This document shows, piece after piece, positions 53,282 to 62,109 of a DNA stretch of 64,000 nt. This DNA comes from Planctomycetota bacterium. GTDB taxonomy: Bacteria; Planctomycetota; Uabimicrobiia; Uabimicrobiales; Uabimicrobiaceae. Location of the stretch: the NCBI GenBank assembly GCA_029260735.1, contig JAJDCR010000157.1:1-64000 (forward strand), written 5' to 3'. The translations under genes were made by a program, and so were the position numbers. The notes under the pieces are model-generated. The model saw only the letters and a program-made list of their open reading frames with translations. It had not been told where the DNA came from and did no database searches. Position 1 is the first letter of the stretch. Each line of letters begins with the position of its first letter.

Positions 53282-53297
53282 GTAGTGAGGATAATAA

Positions 53298-56200
53298 ATG
53301 GTAACTCAAAAAGGTATTTTCAAAAGTTCATTTACGGGAGCGGAAGCATTTTTAGCAGATCATCGGGTATTAGGAAAACGAATGATGCCAGGAATGGCCT
53401 ACATCGAAATGACGAGAGCCGCTGTCGTAAAGTCACTCTCACTAACTGAGAAAGAGGAAATTTACTTACAAAATGTTACCTTTTTAAAGCCTATCATTGT
53501 AGAAGAAGAGAAGGTAGAGATAGAAATACATTTGTATCCTGGTCGAGGAGAAGTTGGAATAGAGGTTTCCAGCGTTCAAGGAATTCATTTTCAGGCTATT
53601 GCGAGCTTTAAAAATCACGATTCGGAAGAAAAAGAAGTCTCTTTTCCTAAAATAGATATAGAAGCGATTGAGAAGCAGTGCGACCAAGAACCTGTGAGCA
53701 AAGACGAATTTTATGAGGCATCTAGGAAAGCAGGTATAGAGTTTGGTCGTAGCCACCAAGGGATACAAAAAATTAAAACTAGTGATGAGCAAATCCTAGT
53801 TTTCTTATCTATTGCTCATAGTGATAAGAATGGTATGGTGCTTGATCCGGGGATGCTAGACAGTGCTATTCAGGGAGGGGCTGTACTTAGTTTTGGAAAA
53901 AATGACGGAACACTCAAGATTCCTTTTGCCATAAAAAATGTGGAAATATACGGAGCCTTAGAAGAAAAAATGGTCTCTCTCCTTGTTCCCACAGAAAATG
54001 GAACAGATATTCAAGTTGCGACAGAAAGTGGTGAAGTTCGAGTAAAAATGAAGGGTTTTGCTTCTCGGGAAATTGATTTGTCTGGGAATAAAAGTGAACT
54101 TGTTTATATGCTTCCTCAATGGGAAAACAAGGAGGAGGAAAATAAAGAAGAAGAAGTTTGTCTTATTAACAACCAAAAAAACTATAAAAACCTTGTCAAA
54201 GCCGTTTTTGAACAAGCCAAGGAATGGATTGATCAAAAAATACAAACTCCTCATGTCTTAGAAGTACATCTTCCTAAAAACAAACCGGAATGGCGAGGTA
54301 TCGTTGGAATTCTGAAAGCGATAAGCATAGAAAATAGAAATATCCGCTATCGCATTAAACAAAACGAAGAGCTGATTGATTTAAACCTCCAAGTCATCGA
54401 TGATAAAGAAAATCAAAAGTCAGCTTTCCAGTGGGCAGACAACAAAAATGTGTTGATCACAGGAGGATTAGGGAAAATAGGCATTATTGTCGCAAAAGAT
54501 ATCGCCAAAAACACCCAAGGATGTAAGCTAATTTTAACAGGCACAAGTTCCTTCGATGACGCTAAAAAAGAGACCCTAGCTTCTTTAGAAAAGCTAGGAA
54601 TCGAAGCAGTATATCATCGCTGTGATGTAAGCAAGCTAGAAGAGACCAGAAAACTTTTTTCTGCTCACCCCAAGCTAGATATCATTATCCATTCTGCTGG
54701 TGTTATTCATGATAATTTTATCCATAATAAAACTGTGGCAGAGATACAAAAAGTATTGGCTCCTAAGGTACAAGGAACAAAAAATTTGGACAATGTAAGT
54801 AGTAATTTAAATCTAGATTACTTCATTACATTTTCTTCTGGAGCGGGTGTTTTTGGTAATGCGGGGCAAGCAGACTACAGTGCTGCCAATGGCTATATGG
54901 ATGCTTTTATCTTGCAAAGAGCAAACTTGGTAAGAGAAGGGAAAAGACAGGGAAAAAGCATCAGCATCAACTGGCCTCTTTGGGCAGAAGGGGGAATGAC
55001 GGTTGATGAAGAAAATCAAAAACAAATGGAAACTCTTTGGGGTTTTAAACCTTTGCCTAGTGAGGAAGGGATGGTTGCTCTAAAAATGGCAATGGCCAGT
55101 GATCAAGAGCAAATCGTGGTTGTGTATGGTAAGAGAAAAACTATTAGCAAACGTTTGGCGAAACAAAAAGCCAAACTAGAAGCACCAGAGAGTGAAAAAG
55201 AAGAGGCTCTCTCTGATTCTGATCAAGCAAAATTGGAAAAGGCTATCCTTAAATCTTTGACTCAGCAGACCTCTGCTCTTTTAAAAATTAACACAGAGGA
55301 TTTAGATGAAACGGCCGAGTGGCAAGAGTTTGGTTTTGACTCTATTCTCTTAACTAACTTTGCTAATGAGCTAAATCAAGCGTATAGCTTAGATTTGATG
55401 CCGACAGCATTTTTTGAAGCACCCAGTTTAGAGACTTTTAGCAGCTATCTTGCAAAAACATACCCTCAAAACATGTCTTCTCTCTTGGGAGTGGGTCGTA
55501 AAGCTCCTGTAAGAAAAATAGAAACAGAGGTAGTTGATACAGAAACTAACGAAGAAAAAATCTCCGCTTTTGCCCGCCGCTTTATAGATGAACAAAATGC
55601 AGGGCATCGCTCTGAGGATATAGCTGTTATTGGGATTAGTTGTCGTTTTCCCCAGGCCGAAGGACTCAGAGAATTCTGGGATAATCTCCAAGCCGGGAAA
55701 GATTGTGTCGGAGAAATTCCCGCAGAACGATGGGACTGGCGAGAATACCCTGATGCTCGGAAGTGGGGAGCTTTCATCGAAGGAATCGACCAATTTGATC
55801 CTCTATTTTTTGGAATATCACCAGCCGAAGCCATTTACATGAGTCCTGAACAGCGTTTACTGATGGAATATGTTTGGAAATGTTTAGAGGATGCCGGCTA
55901 TGCCGGAGACCGCTCTCGTGGCACCGATACGGGTATATTTGTGGGAGTCGCCGGTAGTGAATATAGCTATTTGATCGACCAGAGCGGAATGCCTATTGAA
56001 GGCTACTCTTCTACGGGTATGGTTCCTTCTGTTGGGCCAAATAGAATTTCTTATATCATGGATTGGCATGGTCCCAGTGAGCCGATTGAAACAGCTTGCA
56101 GTAGTTCCTTAGTTGCCATTCATAGAGCGGTCGAAGCTATTCGTTTGGATAATTGCGACCAAGCAATCGCCGGAGGAGTAAACTTAATGCTTACTCCGAG

Positions 56201-57356
56201 AGCCTTCATTAGCTTTACCAAAGCAGGAATGCTCTGCGAAGACGGTCGCTGCAAAACCTTTTCCTCTGCTGCCAATGGTTACGTTAGAGGAGAAGGGGTT
56301 GGAATGATTATGGTCAAGCGCTTGGATAAAGCGATAGAAGAGGGAGATCATATCTATGGTATTATCAAAGGAACAGCGGAGAATCACGGAGGGAAAACTA
56401 ACTCTTTAACAGCCCCTAATCCAATTGCTCAGTCCAGAGTGATCCAAAAAGCCATCGCTAATGGAGGAGTAAATGCGAATGATATTAGCTATATCGAGTG
56501 CCATGGTACCGGAACCAACTTGGGAGACCCTGTAGAAATTAACGGCATAAAAGATGCCTTTGCCCATTTAGCGAAAGATAAGGCAAAGGGAAGCTGTGGA
56601 CTAGGAAGTGTTAAATCTAATATGGGGCACCTGGAGATGGCGGCGGGAATCGCAGGCATTATTAAAGTTCTTTTGCAAATGAAGCATAAGACCTTGGTTA
56701 AAAGCTTACATGCCCAGGAGCTAAATCCTTATCTTAAAATCGAGGAAAGCCCTTTTTATGTTCTCCAAGAAAAGCAAGAGTGGAAAGTAGAAGAAAATAA
56801 GCGCCGCATTGCCGGAGTGAGTAGTTTTGGGTTTGGAGGAGTGAACGCTCACGTCATCGTAGAAGAGTATCCTCAGCCGAAAAGAGAGAAACCTGAAGTT
56901 GATGAGCCAGGTATAGTCGTCTTGTCCACTAAAAACAAAGAACAAATGCAAAAATATGTGGAAGGATTTATCTCCTTTTTGGAGGCTACTCCTGAAGAAG
57001 AGCCTATATTCTTACGGGACTTGGCTTACACACTCCAAGTAGGCCGAGAGGAATTAGAAGAGCGTTTAGCTTTAGTGGTCAATGATATTGATGAACTGAA
57101 GCAAAATCTTTCGGACTACGTGCAGCCAGAAAAGAGCCAAGCTTTGACTAAACTCTATCGAGGAACTGTAAAAAGTAGCCAAGATAGTAAGTTATTGATT
57201 GACGATACCGACGCAGGCAAAAGATATCTTCGTGATCTTGTCACTTCGAAAGACTATGACAAGCTAGCGGAACTTTGGGTCAGAGGTACCAAAATCAACT
57301 GGGACATACTATACCAGGAAGAAGAAGTGAAGGAAGCAGAAGAAGTGAAAGCGTAG
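53298..57356 (+). CDS. Trans-AT PKS protein, split modules: DH-KR-ACP-KS
   Basis: A 1352-aa PKS starting and ending inside modules. DH (1-260) has His22 in DHRVLGKRMMPG and Asp188 in MLDSAIQ, both canonical. KR (about 380-600) has GGLGKIG, FSSGAG and Tyr near 525 in DYSAANGYMD; the Asp in IHDNF suggests a D-hydroxyl intermediate. ACP Ser682 (FGFDSILL). KS (about 774-1205) has Cys934 in ETACSSS, His near 1069 in ECHGTGT, and KSNMGH, so it should elongate. The post-KS region ends at INWDILYQEEE with no LPTYPF linker end, followed by a short acidic tail. The chain must arrive from a KS-ended protein encoded elsewhere and continue on a protein starting with KR, DH or ACP. Start at 53298 fits gagg at 53287-53290. 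Transcribed alone, opposite to the main operon. Confidence 0.94.
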   Translation: MVTQKGIFKSSFTGAEAFLADHRVLGKRMMPGMAYIEMTRAAVVKSLSLTEKEEIYLQNVTFLKPIIVEEEKVEIEIHLYPGRGEVGIEVSSVQGIHFQAIASFKNHDSEEKEVSFPKIDIEAIEKQCDQEPVSKDEFYEASRKAGIEFGRSHQGIQKIKTSDEQILVFLSIAHSDKNGMVLDPGMLDSAIQGGAVLSFGKNDGTLKIPFAIKNVEIYGALEEKMVSLLVPTENGTDIQVATESGEVRVKMKGFASREIDLSGNKSELVYMLPQWENKEEENKEEEVCLINNQKNYKNLVKAVFEQAKEWIDQKIQTPHVLEVHLPKNKPEWRGIVGILKAISIENRNIRYRIKQNEELIDLNLQVIDDKENQKSAFQWADNKNVLITGGLGKIGIIVAKDIAKNTQGCKLILTGTSSFDDAKKETLASLEKLGIEAVYHRCDVSKLEETRKLFSAHPKLDIIIHSAGVIHDNFIHNKTVAEIQKVLAPKVQGTKNLDNVSSNLNLDYFITFSSGAGVFGNAGQADYSAANGYMDAFILQRANLVREGKRQGKSISINWPLWAEGGMTVDEENQKQMETLWGFKPLPSEEGMVALKMAMASDQEQIVVVYGKRKTISKRLAKQKAKLEAPESEKEEALSDSDQAKLEKAILKSLTQQTSALLKINTEDLDETAEWQEFGFDSILLTNFANELNQAYSLDLMPTAFFEAPSLETFSSYLAKTYPQNMSSLLGVGRKAPVRKIETEVVDTETNEEKISAFARRFIDEQNAGHRSEDIAVIGISCRFPQAEGLREFWDNLQAGKDCVGEIPAERWDWREYPDARKWGAFIEGIDQFDPLFFGISPAEAIYMSPEQRLLMEYVWKCLEDAGYAGDRSRGTDTGIFVGVAGSEYSYLIDQSGMPIEGYSSTGMVPSVGPNRISYIMDWHGPSEPIETACSSSLVAIHRAVEAIRLDNCDQAIAGGVNLMLTPRAFISFTKAGMLCEDGRCKTFSSAANGYVRGEGVGMIMVKRLDKAIEEGDHIYGIIKGTAENHGGKTNSLTAPNPIAQSRVIQKAIANGGVNANDISYIECHGTGTNLGDPVEINGIKDAFAHLAKDKAKGSCGLGSVKSNMGHLEMAAGIAGIIKVLLQMKHKTLVKSLHAQELNPYLKIEESPFYVLQEKQEWKVEENKRRIAGVSSFGFGGVNAHVIVEEYPQPKREKPEVDEPGIVVLSTKNKEQMQKYVEGFISFLEATPEEEPIFLRDLAYTLQVGREELEERLALVVNDIDELKQNLSDYVQPEKSQALTKLYRGTVKSSQDSKLLIDDTDAGKRYLRDLVTSKDYDKLAELWVRGTKINWDILYQEEEVKEAEEVKA

Positions 57357-57360
57357 AGTT

Positions 57361-57374
57361 GGGGTTTTAACCCC
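57361..57374 (+). terminator. Small GC hairpin after the PKS gene
   Basis: GGGGTT and AACCCC with a two-base loop, four bases after the stop codon, followed by ttacttttata. Consistent with an intrinsic terminator on the plus strand. Confidence 0.5.
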
Positions 57375-57391
57375 TTACTTTTATACACAAG

Positions 57392-57458
57392 TTGTGTGAT
57401 TCATATAAACAAAAACGTATTCGATAGCCTGACGTTTTTGTTTATATGAATCACACAA
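57392..57458. terminator. Perfect 27-bp inverted repeat between convergent genes
   Basis: The arms at 57392-57418 and 57432-57458 are exact reverse complements with a 13-base loop. It lies between the ends of the plus-strand PKS gene and the minus-strand UbiB-like gene, ten bases from the latter's stop. Best read as a bidirectional terminator, although the arms are unusually long and perfect. Confidence 0.75.
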
Positions 57459-57467
57459 ACCAATCCC

Positions 57468-59288
57468 CTACATATTTTTGCGAGTATCTTTTCGATTCAT
57501 TTTCTTAGAGAGGCTGGTCGATACATGTAGAAAGTATATATTAGCCACAAAAAGAAGAGCCCAGATATCAGGAGGATAGAGAGCAATATCCTGAGCAAAA
57601 TTTTCCAGCCCACCAAGTTTGAGCGAAGCTAGCCACTCGTAGTGCTTATAAAAAAAAGCATAGAGTAAAAAACACAAGCAAACTTTAAATCCTAGAGAAA
57701 CAGTTTTTGCGATAAACCCTAAAAAAAGACCACTTTTAGTGATCGTCATTTGAAAAACCTTAGCTCCACGCCGAGAGCTATCCAGTTGAAAGGTCAGTAG
57801 CTCTGAAACCTCTTCTGGAATTTTTTGGATATCTTGCTTGAGTTGCACGACTTTGAGTATCGATGAGTTTTTTTGTTGTCTTTTGAAATCGCGTTTAGCT
57901 TTTCCTTTATGAGCTTTTCTGTTCAATTCGAGATAGTCGAGTTCGGGGTGTAGATAAAGGACAGATCCATCAAGCGTAGAAGTGGTACGAGTTATTCGCA
58001 AAAACCCCCACTCCATCGTTAGTTTATAAGGCTTCATCATATTAATCAACTCTTCGTTTATTCCATTGAATGACCTTTCCTTGTAGGGTAAATTCTTGGT
58101 CATCGTGCGCAATTCCCAATTTCTCAACAACATTATCATTTTTCGTTTTATTTCATTCAAATCTATGTTGGGAAGAGAAGGCATAAGCGTAAAAAAGAAA
58201 TCGACGGCTTTAGAATAGTTCCTGGAAGATAGAGCCTTGTGGTAGAGGATTATCCTTTCCAGAAATCCTCTCTCCATTTTTCCTATAGAGCCAAAATCAA
58301 TAAAAGCTATCCGACTATCGCGTAATAAAATGATATTTCCTGGGTGCAAATCGCCATGAAAAAGATTGTCTTCATAAAGCTGGCGGTTTAAAGAGATGAT
58401 TAATCGATCAGCTACCTTTGCTGGCTCAATATTATTCTCTTTACACCAAGCTTGAACTTTAATAGGGTTAGTCTGTAAAGCTTTAATGTAGTCTGACATA
58501 TAAACCCCTCTAACAAACTCCATGACGATAACTCTTTGGGTGCAATACTGAGAATAAATAGAAGGGGCATATACTTTGTGCTTCTTTAGGTTTTTCTTCA
58601 TTCTTTTGCCCGAGCTTATCTCTATACGATAGTCTAGCTCTTCTAGAAACATTTGTTTTAGCTCGGCGATTAATTCTTCCCATTGAAGTTGAGGATAGAT
58701 AGATAATAGCTCTAAAAAATAAACTGCTTTTTGAACATAATTCAAATCTCTTTCGAATTGTTTTTCGATCAATGGTCTTTGAATTTTCACGACAACAGTT
58801 TTTTTCTCTTTTTTAAGATAGGCCAAGTGCACTTGGCCTATCGAAGCTGCGGCCAGGGGTTTTTCTTCAAAATGAGAAAAAATTTTCTCAATAGGAGCGT
58901 GGAGATTTTCTTCGACAATTCTTTTGACATGATGGAAAGGAAAACCAGTGCTACTGTCTTGTAACTTTGACAACTCAAGACAAAATTCTTGAGAAAAAAG
59001 ATCCGAGCGCATTGAAAGCAATTGCCCTACCTTGATCCATAACCCTCCTCTTTGCCCGAAAAGAGTTCTAATCAATATAGCTTTTTTCTCACGACGTTTT
59101 GGTGCCTTATCCTCTGAGAAGTATTTAACCATTAAGTGTAAATAAATGATAGAGCCGATAGTTAGGCAAAACCTATAGCTTTGTCTAAAGTGCTGAGGGA
59201 GGGAAAAGTTTTCATCCTCAACAATGACGATTTTTTTGGCTTGCTTAGAATCTATTAAAGGTGTCGGAATAAGCTCTTGGTTTTTCAT
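57468..59288 (-). CDS. UbiB/ABC1 (ADCK-like) atypical kinase family protein
   Basis: A 606-aa protein of the UbiB/ABC1/ADCK family, ATPase-like membrane-associated proteins linked to quinone and isoprenoid-lipid metabolism. Family motifs in order: KxGQ signature (LWIKVGQLLSMR, near 82), Ala-rich loop (AAASIGQVH, near 147) in place of a normal P-loop, VVVKIQRP lysine, EELDYRIE (near 220), catalytic loop HGDLHPGN (near 310) and metal-binding FIDFG (near 329). All are intact. Hydrophobic helices near 520-545 and 570-590 predict a C-terminal membrane hairpin. It follows a paralogue by 76 bases on the same strand. A role in the polyketide pathway is not evident; it may be housekeeping at the cluster edge. 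Confidence 0.9.
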   Translation of the reverse strand: MKNQELIPTPLIDSKQAKKIVIVEDENFSLPQHFRQSYRFCLTIGSIIYLHLMVKYFSEDKAPKRREKKAILIRTLFGQRGGLWIKVGQLLSMRSDLFSQEFCLELSKLQDSSTGFPFHHVKRIVEENLHAPIEKIFSHFEEKPLAAASIGQVHLAYLKKEKKTVVVKIQRPLIEKQFERDLNYVQKAVYFLELLSIYPQLQWEELIAELKQMFLEELDYRIEISSGKRMKKNLKKHKVYAPSIYSQYCTQRVIVMEFVRGVYMSDYIKALQTNPIKVQAWCKENNIEPAKVADRLIISLNRQLYEDNLFHGDLHPGNIILLRDSRIAFIDFGSIGKMERGFLERIILYHKALSSRNYSKAVDFFFTLMPSLPNIDLNEIKRKMIMLLRNWELRTMTKNLPYKERSFNGINEELINMMKPYKLTMEWGFLRITRTTSTLDGSVLYLHPELDYLELNRKAHKGKAKRDFKRQQKNSSILKVVQLKQDIQKIPEEVSELLTFQLDSSRRGAKVFQMTITKSGLFLGFIAKTVSLGFKVCLCFLLYAFFYKHYEWLASLKLGGLENFAQDIALYPPDIWALLFVANIYFLHVSTSLSKKMNRKDTRKNM

Positions 59289-59364
59289 ATAAATAAAGTT
59301 TTCAAAAATAAATTGTCAGAGAATATTTTAGGATGGGAGAATAAATAAAATTTACAAACACATC

Positions 59365-61191
59365 CTAGTCTTTGGGTATATTACTATTGCGACGAGTGTC
59401 TTTAGCAACCATCTTTTTCGCAATGCTTGATGAGGTCTGAAGAAAATACAAATTGGCCAGAAACATAACGATCCAGGTTTCCGAAGAGTACACAGTGATT
59501 TCTCGGACAATCTTCGTTGGCCAACCCAGATCATACTGAGTAATCCACAAGTTATGCTTGTAGATTAGACCATAAATTAAAAAACAAAGAGAGATCTTAA
59601 ACCCTAGAGCAACAGATTTCAGTATTGTTCCTAAAAATAACGAACCTCTGCTGAGAGTAGTTCTAAAAACCTGGGCTCCATGGCGAGCTGTCGCTAATTG
59701 AAAGCCCATTAGCTCAGAAACCTTTTCTGGAATTTCTTGGATCTCTTGGTTAAATTGTAGAAATCTTGGTTTTTTGGCTTGTTTTTTAATGGAGCGTTCT
59801 TTTGATTTTTGGAAATGTTTTTTCAATACTGTAGGGTAATGAATTTTGGGATGTAAATAAACAAGGGATTCGTCTAAAATAGCACTAGAGCGATTAAATT
59901 GCAAAAAAGCCCATTCAAAGGTTATCCCAAGAGGAACCAAGATTTCCATTAAAGTTTGAGTTAGACCTGTAAGTGATCTCATATCATAAGGCAACTCTTT
60001 AGACGAGGCACATAATTCCCAATCTCTGTAAACAATCATAAGCTTTCTTTTTACTTCTTGTAAATCCATGAGTGGTAAATTAGAAGCTAGAAGAAACAGA
60101 GAGTCTATCGCTTGTGAATAGCGTTCTTCACATATAAGTCGGTAATAAGTCCCTATTTTTTGAACGGCCTCTTTTTCTAATACCCCCACCCCTCCGAAAT
60201 CAATAAAAGCAAAACGGCTATTTTTCAAGAGGACAATGTTATCAGGATGCAAGTTAGCATGAAAGAGATTGTCTTCGAGCATTTGGCGATAAACCGAGCA
60301 AAATAAACGCTTGGCAACCTTTTTTGGATTGACATTGTTTTCTTTCAACCAGACCTGGACTTTAAAAGGATCGGAGTGTAAAGTCTTTATAAAATCTGAA
60401 ATGCGAACTCCTTGGAGCAATTCCATTATCATAACTTTACGAGTAGAGTACTGAGGATAAAAAGAGGGAACATAGATTTTATGTTTCTTTAACTTCTTCT
60501 TCATTCGATCAACGGAAGTTACCTCTATTCGATAGTCCAGTTCTTCGACAAAAATTTGCTCTAACTCTAAAATCATCTCTGTCCAATCCGCCTGCGAATA
60601 GAGGGAAAATATTTCACAAAAGCGTATGCCAATGTGAATTAGAGTCATATTCCGCTTAAATTTTTCTTTGATCTTTGGTCTTTGGATTTTAACCGCCACG
60701 ATCGTTTTTTCTCTTTTTAGTGATGCGCGGTGTATTTGTCCAATGGAAGCAACAGAAAAAGGAATTTCCTCAAAGTAATCAAAAATATGCTCTAAAGGCT
60801 TGTGTAAGCTCTCTTCGATAACTTTTTTTACTTCTCCGAAGGAAAAAGGATAGCTGATATCTTTAAGTTGAGAAATCTCATTGCAAAACTCTGAAGAAAA
60901 GAGATCTGTACGCAGAGAAAGCAATTGCCCCACTTTGATCCAAAATCCTCCCTGTTCCTCGAGTATTTTTCGGATTATCTTCGATTTTTTCTGTCGCTGT
61001 TGGTGTGCTTTTTTAGAAGGGAAATATTTTAGCGTGATATGGAGACTCAAAATATGGACGATCTCGAAGCAAAATACCATTTTCTGCCAGAGAGATAGAA
61101 AAAAAGTTTTCTTTCTCTCTGGAGGAAAGGTTACCTTTTCTCTATCCTGAGGTCTTATTAGTGGCGAGGGAATTAGTTTAGAGTATTGCAT
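59365..61191 (-). CDS. UbiB/ABC1 family paralogue with altered catalytic loop
   Basis: A 608-aa paralogue of the next gene, same length and layout, starting MQYSKLIPSPLI against MKNQELIPTPLI, which supports this start although the ribosome site is weak. KxGQ (FWIKVGQLLSLR), the VAVKIQRP lysine, EELDYRIE and FIDFG are kept. The Ala-rich loop is reduced to SVASIGQIH, and the catalytic loop HGDLHPGN has become HANLHPDN: Asn313 replaces the catalytic Asp and Asp replaces the Gly. It is therefore probably a pseudokinase, perhaps regulating or pairing with the intact paralogue. The C-terminal membrane hairpin is retained (about 525-550 and 570-590). Tandem duplication followed by loss of catalysis is the simplest reading. 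Confidence 0.9.
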   Translation of the reverse strand: MQYSKLIPSPLIRPQDREKVTFPPERKKTFFLSLWQKMVFCFEIVHILSLHITLKYFPSKKAHQQRQKKSKIIRKILEEQGGFWIKVGQLLSLRTDLFSSEFCNEISQLKDISYPFSFGEVKKVIEESLHKPLEHIFDYFEEIPFSVASIGQIHRASLKREKTIVAVKIQRPKIKEKFKRNMTLIHIGIRFCEIFSLYSQADWTEMILELEQIFVEELDYRIEVTSVDRMKKKLKKHKIYVPSFYPQYSTRKVMIMELLQGVRISDFIKTLHSDPFKVQVWLKENNVNPKKVAKRLFCSVYRQMLEDNLFHANLHPDNIVLLKNSRFAFIDFGGVGVLEKEAVQKIGTYYRLICEERYSQAIDSLFLLASNLPLMDLQEVKRKLMIVYRDWELCASSKELPYDMRSLTGLTQTLMEILVPLGITFEWAFLQFNRSSAILDESLVYLHPKIHYPTVLKKHFQKSKERSIKKQAKKPRFLQFNQEIQEIPEKVSELMGFQLATARHGAQVFRTTLSRGSLFLGTILKSVALGFKISLCFLIYGLIYKHNLWITQYDLGWPTKIVREITVYSSETWIVMFLANLYFLQTSSSIAKKMVAKDTRRNSNIPKD

Positions 61192-61253
61192 AAGAATGAG
61201 TACAGTCTAGAACAAATAGATAAAGTCATTAGGAAAAACGCGACTAAGATCTA

Positions 61254-61472
61254 TTATATTCCCCACTTCTGTTTTCGTTTTTTTTCTTTTACAACAATGA
61301 TGATTGGTTGGGCATTTTCAGCAATAGCCTCAGAAGCCTTGAGCTCATCAATCGCTTCATTTACCTTGTCCATCAATTTACCTTCGCCTTTACGCAGTTT
61401 TTTAACTTGTTTACGTTTACATTTTCCCAAATCGATCAACAAAGGGGCATTTGCTGTTTTTTCGTTTTCCAT
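61254..61472 (-). CDS. Small conserved protein, DUF6200-like
   Basis: A 72-aa protein: a short N-terminus, then PLLIDLGKCKRKQVKKLRKG, an amphipathic charged middle (GEGKLMDKVNEAIDELKAS), then a hydrophobic strand (AQPIIIVVKEKKRKQK). This pattern matches what I remember of DUF6200 small proteins, for which no function is known. It lies 62 bases upstream of the UbiB paralogue on the same strand and 99 bases after the 104-aa gene, so the three or four genes may be one transcription unit. Strongly basic overall. Confidence 0.7.
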   Translation of the reverse strand: MENEKTANAPLLIDLGKCKRKQVKKLRKGEGKLMDKVNEAIDELKASEAIAENAQPIIIVVKEKKRKQKWGI

Positions 61473-61571
61473 TGTATTTTTCTCGTTTTAAAATAAAGAT
61501 AAACTATTGAAAGTGTATCTATGTGAATTGTTCTGAAATAAAAACACTAGTGAAAGTAAAAGTTCCTAAGT

Positions 61572-61886
61572 TTATAATTTTTTTAAAGCCTTACGACGGG
61601 CACTATAAACGTTTTCACCCATTTCTTTTAGCCACCCACTCTTTTTTTTGCCTCTAGAGCGATCATGTCGACGAAGATATTCATCTGTGTAGGTTTGGTT
61701 TGCTTTAGCTATACGGCGTGCAATTTTTTCTATCCCTTTGAGTCCAGAAATTTCTTTTTTCTTTTTCTTATAACTCTTTTCGTAGATAACTCTTTCTTTA
61801 GAGGGCAGATTTGTGTCCAGAACTACGATTTTCCGGATACTCTTTTTTAATCCCTTACTAAATTTAAAGTCATGAGCATGTTTCAT
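61572..61886 (-). CDS. Small basic protein of unknown function
   Basis: A 104-aa, very Lys/Arg-rich protein with no family recognised with confidence. Visible features: IRKIVVLDTNLPSK near residue 17, a run of lysines near 40, ARRIAKANQTYTDEYLRRHDRS (about 57-78) and a basic C-terminus. The ATG at 61886 has GGGAG six bases upstream. It sits ahead of the DUF6200-like gene in the same direction; such a pair of small genes could be a functional couple. Its charge suggests nucleic-acid or membrane-surface contact, but this is only inference. Confidence 0.65.
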   Translation of the reverse strand: MKHAHDFKFSKGLKKSIRKIVVLDTNLPSKERVIYEKSYKKKKKEISGLKGIEKIARRIAKANQTYTDEYLRRHDRSRGKKKSGWLKEMGENVYSARRKALKKL

Positions 61887-62016
61887 ATCATTTCTCCCAA
61901 ATTTTGATAGACTGGTGATTTTTATGTTCGATTCTAGGGAAACACCCTAAACTTTAAAATAACAAAACTTCAAAACAAAGTGAATTATAGTTTATAGTTA
62001 TAGTTAAAGTTAAATA

Positions 62017-62046
62017 ATTATATCACAATTTATATTCAAGTAACAA
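62017..62046 (-). promoter_or_regulatory. Candidate promoter for the small-gene/UbiB unit
   Basis: On the minus strand, TTGTTA (62046 to 62041) and a perfect TATAAT (62022 to 62017) with an 18-base spacer, about 130 bases before the 104-aa start. The flanking 223-base gap is extremely AT-rich, with short tagtta-type repeats around 61985-62012. Confidence 0.42.
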
Positions 62047-62109
62047 AAAAAATCTTAAATATACACACTTTAGGTTTTTTAGGTTTTTTTTCTAGATAAC
62101 TTTTTTTTC

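Larger units (their letters stand above)
52995..53297. other. Intergenic leader of the third PKS gene
   Basis: About 300 bases with no gene recognised. Holds a candidate promoter (53161-53190) and a perfect 20-bp palindrome (53262-53281) just before the ribosome site. A short plus-strand frame at 53225-53449 overlaps the PKS start in another frame and is not called. Confidence 0.6.

Noticed and set aside
4427..57356. Possible in-cis AT or ER domains
   Set aside because: Scanned all PKS proteins for AT GHSxG and ER nucleotide-binding motifs; regions between KS and KR/DH/ACP are only linkers, ECH blocks or KR structural halves.
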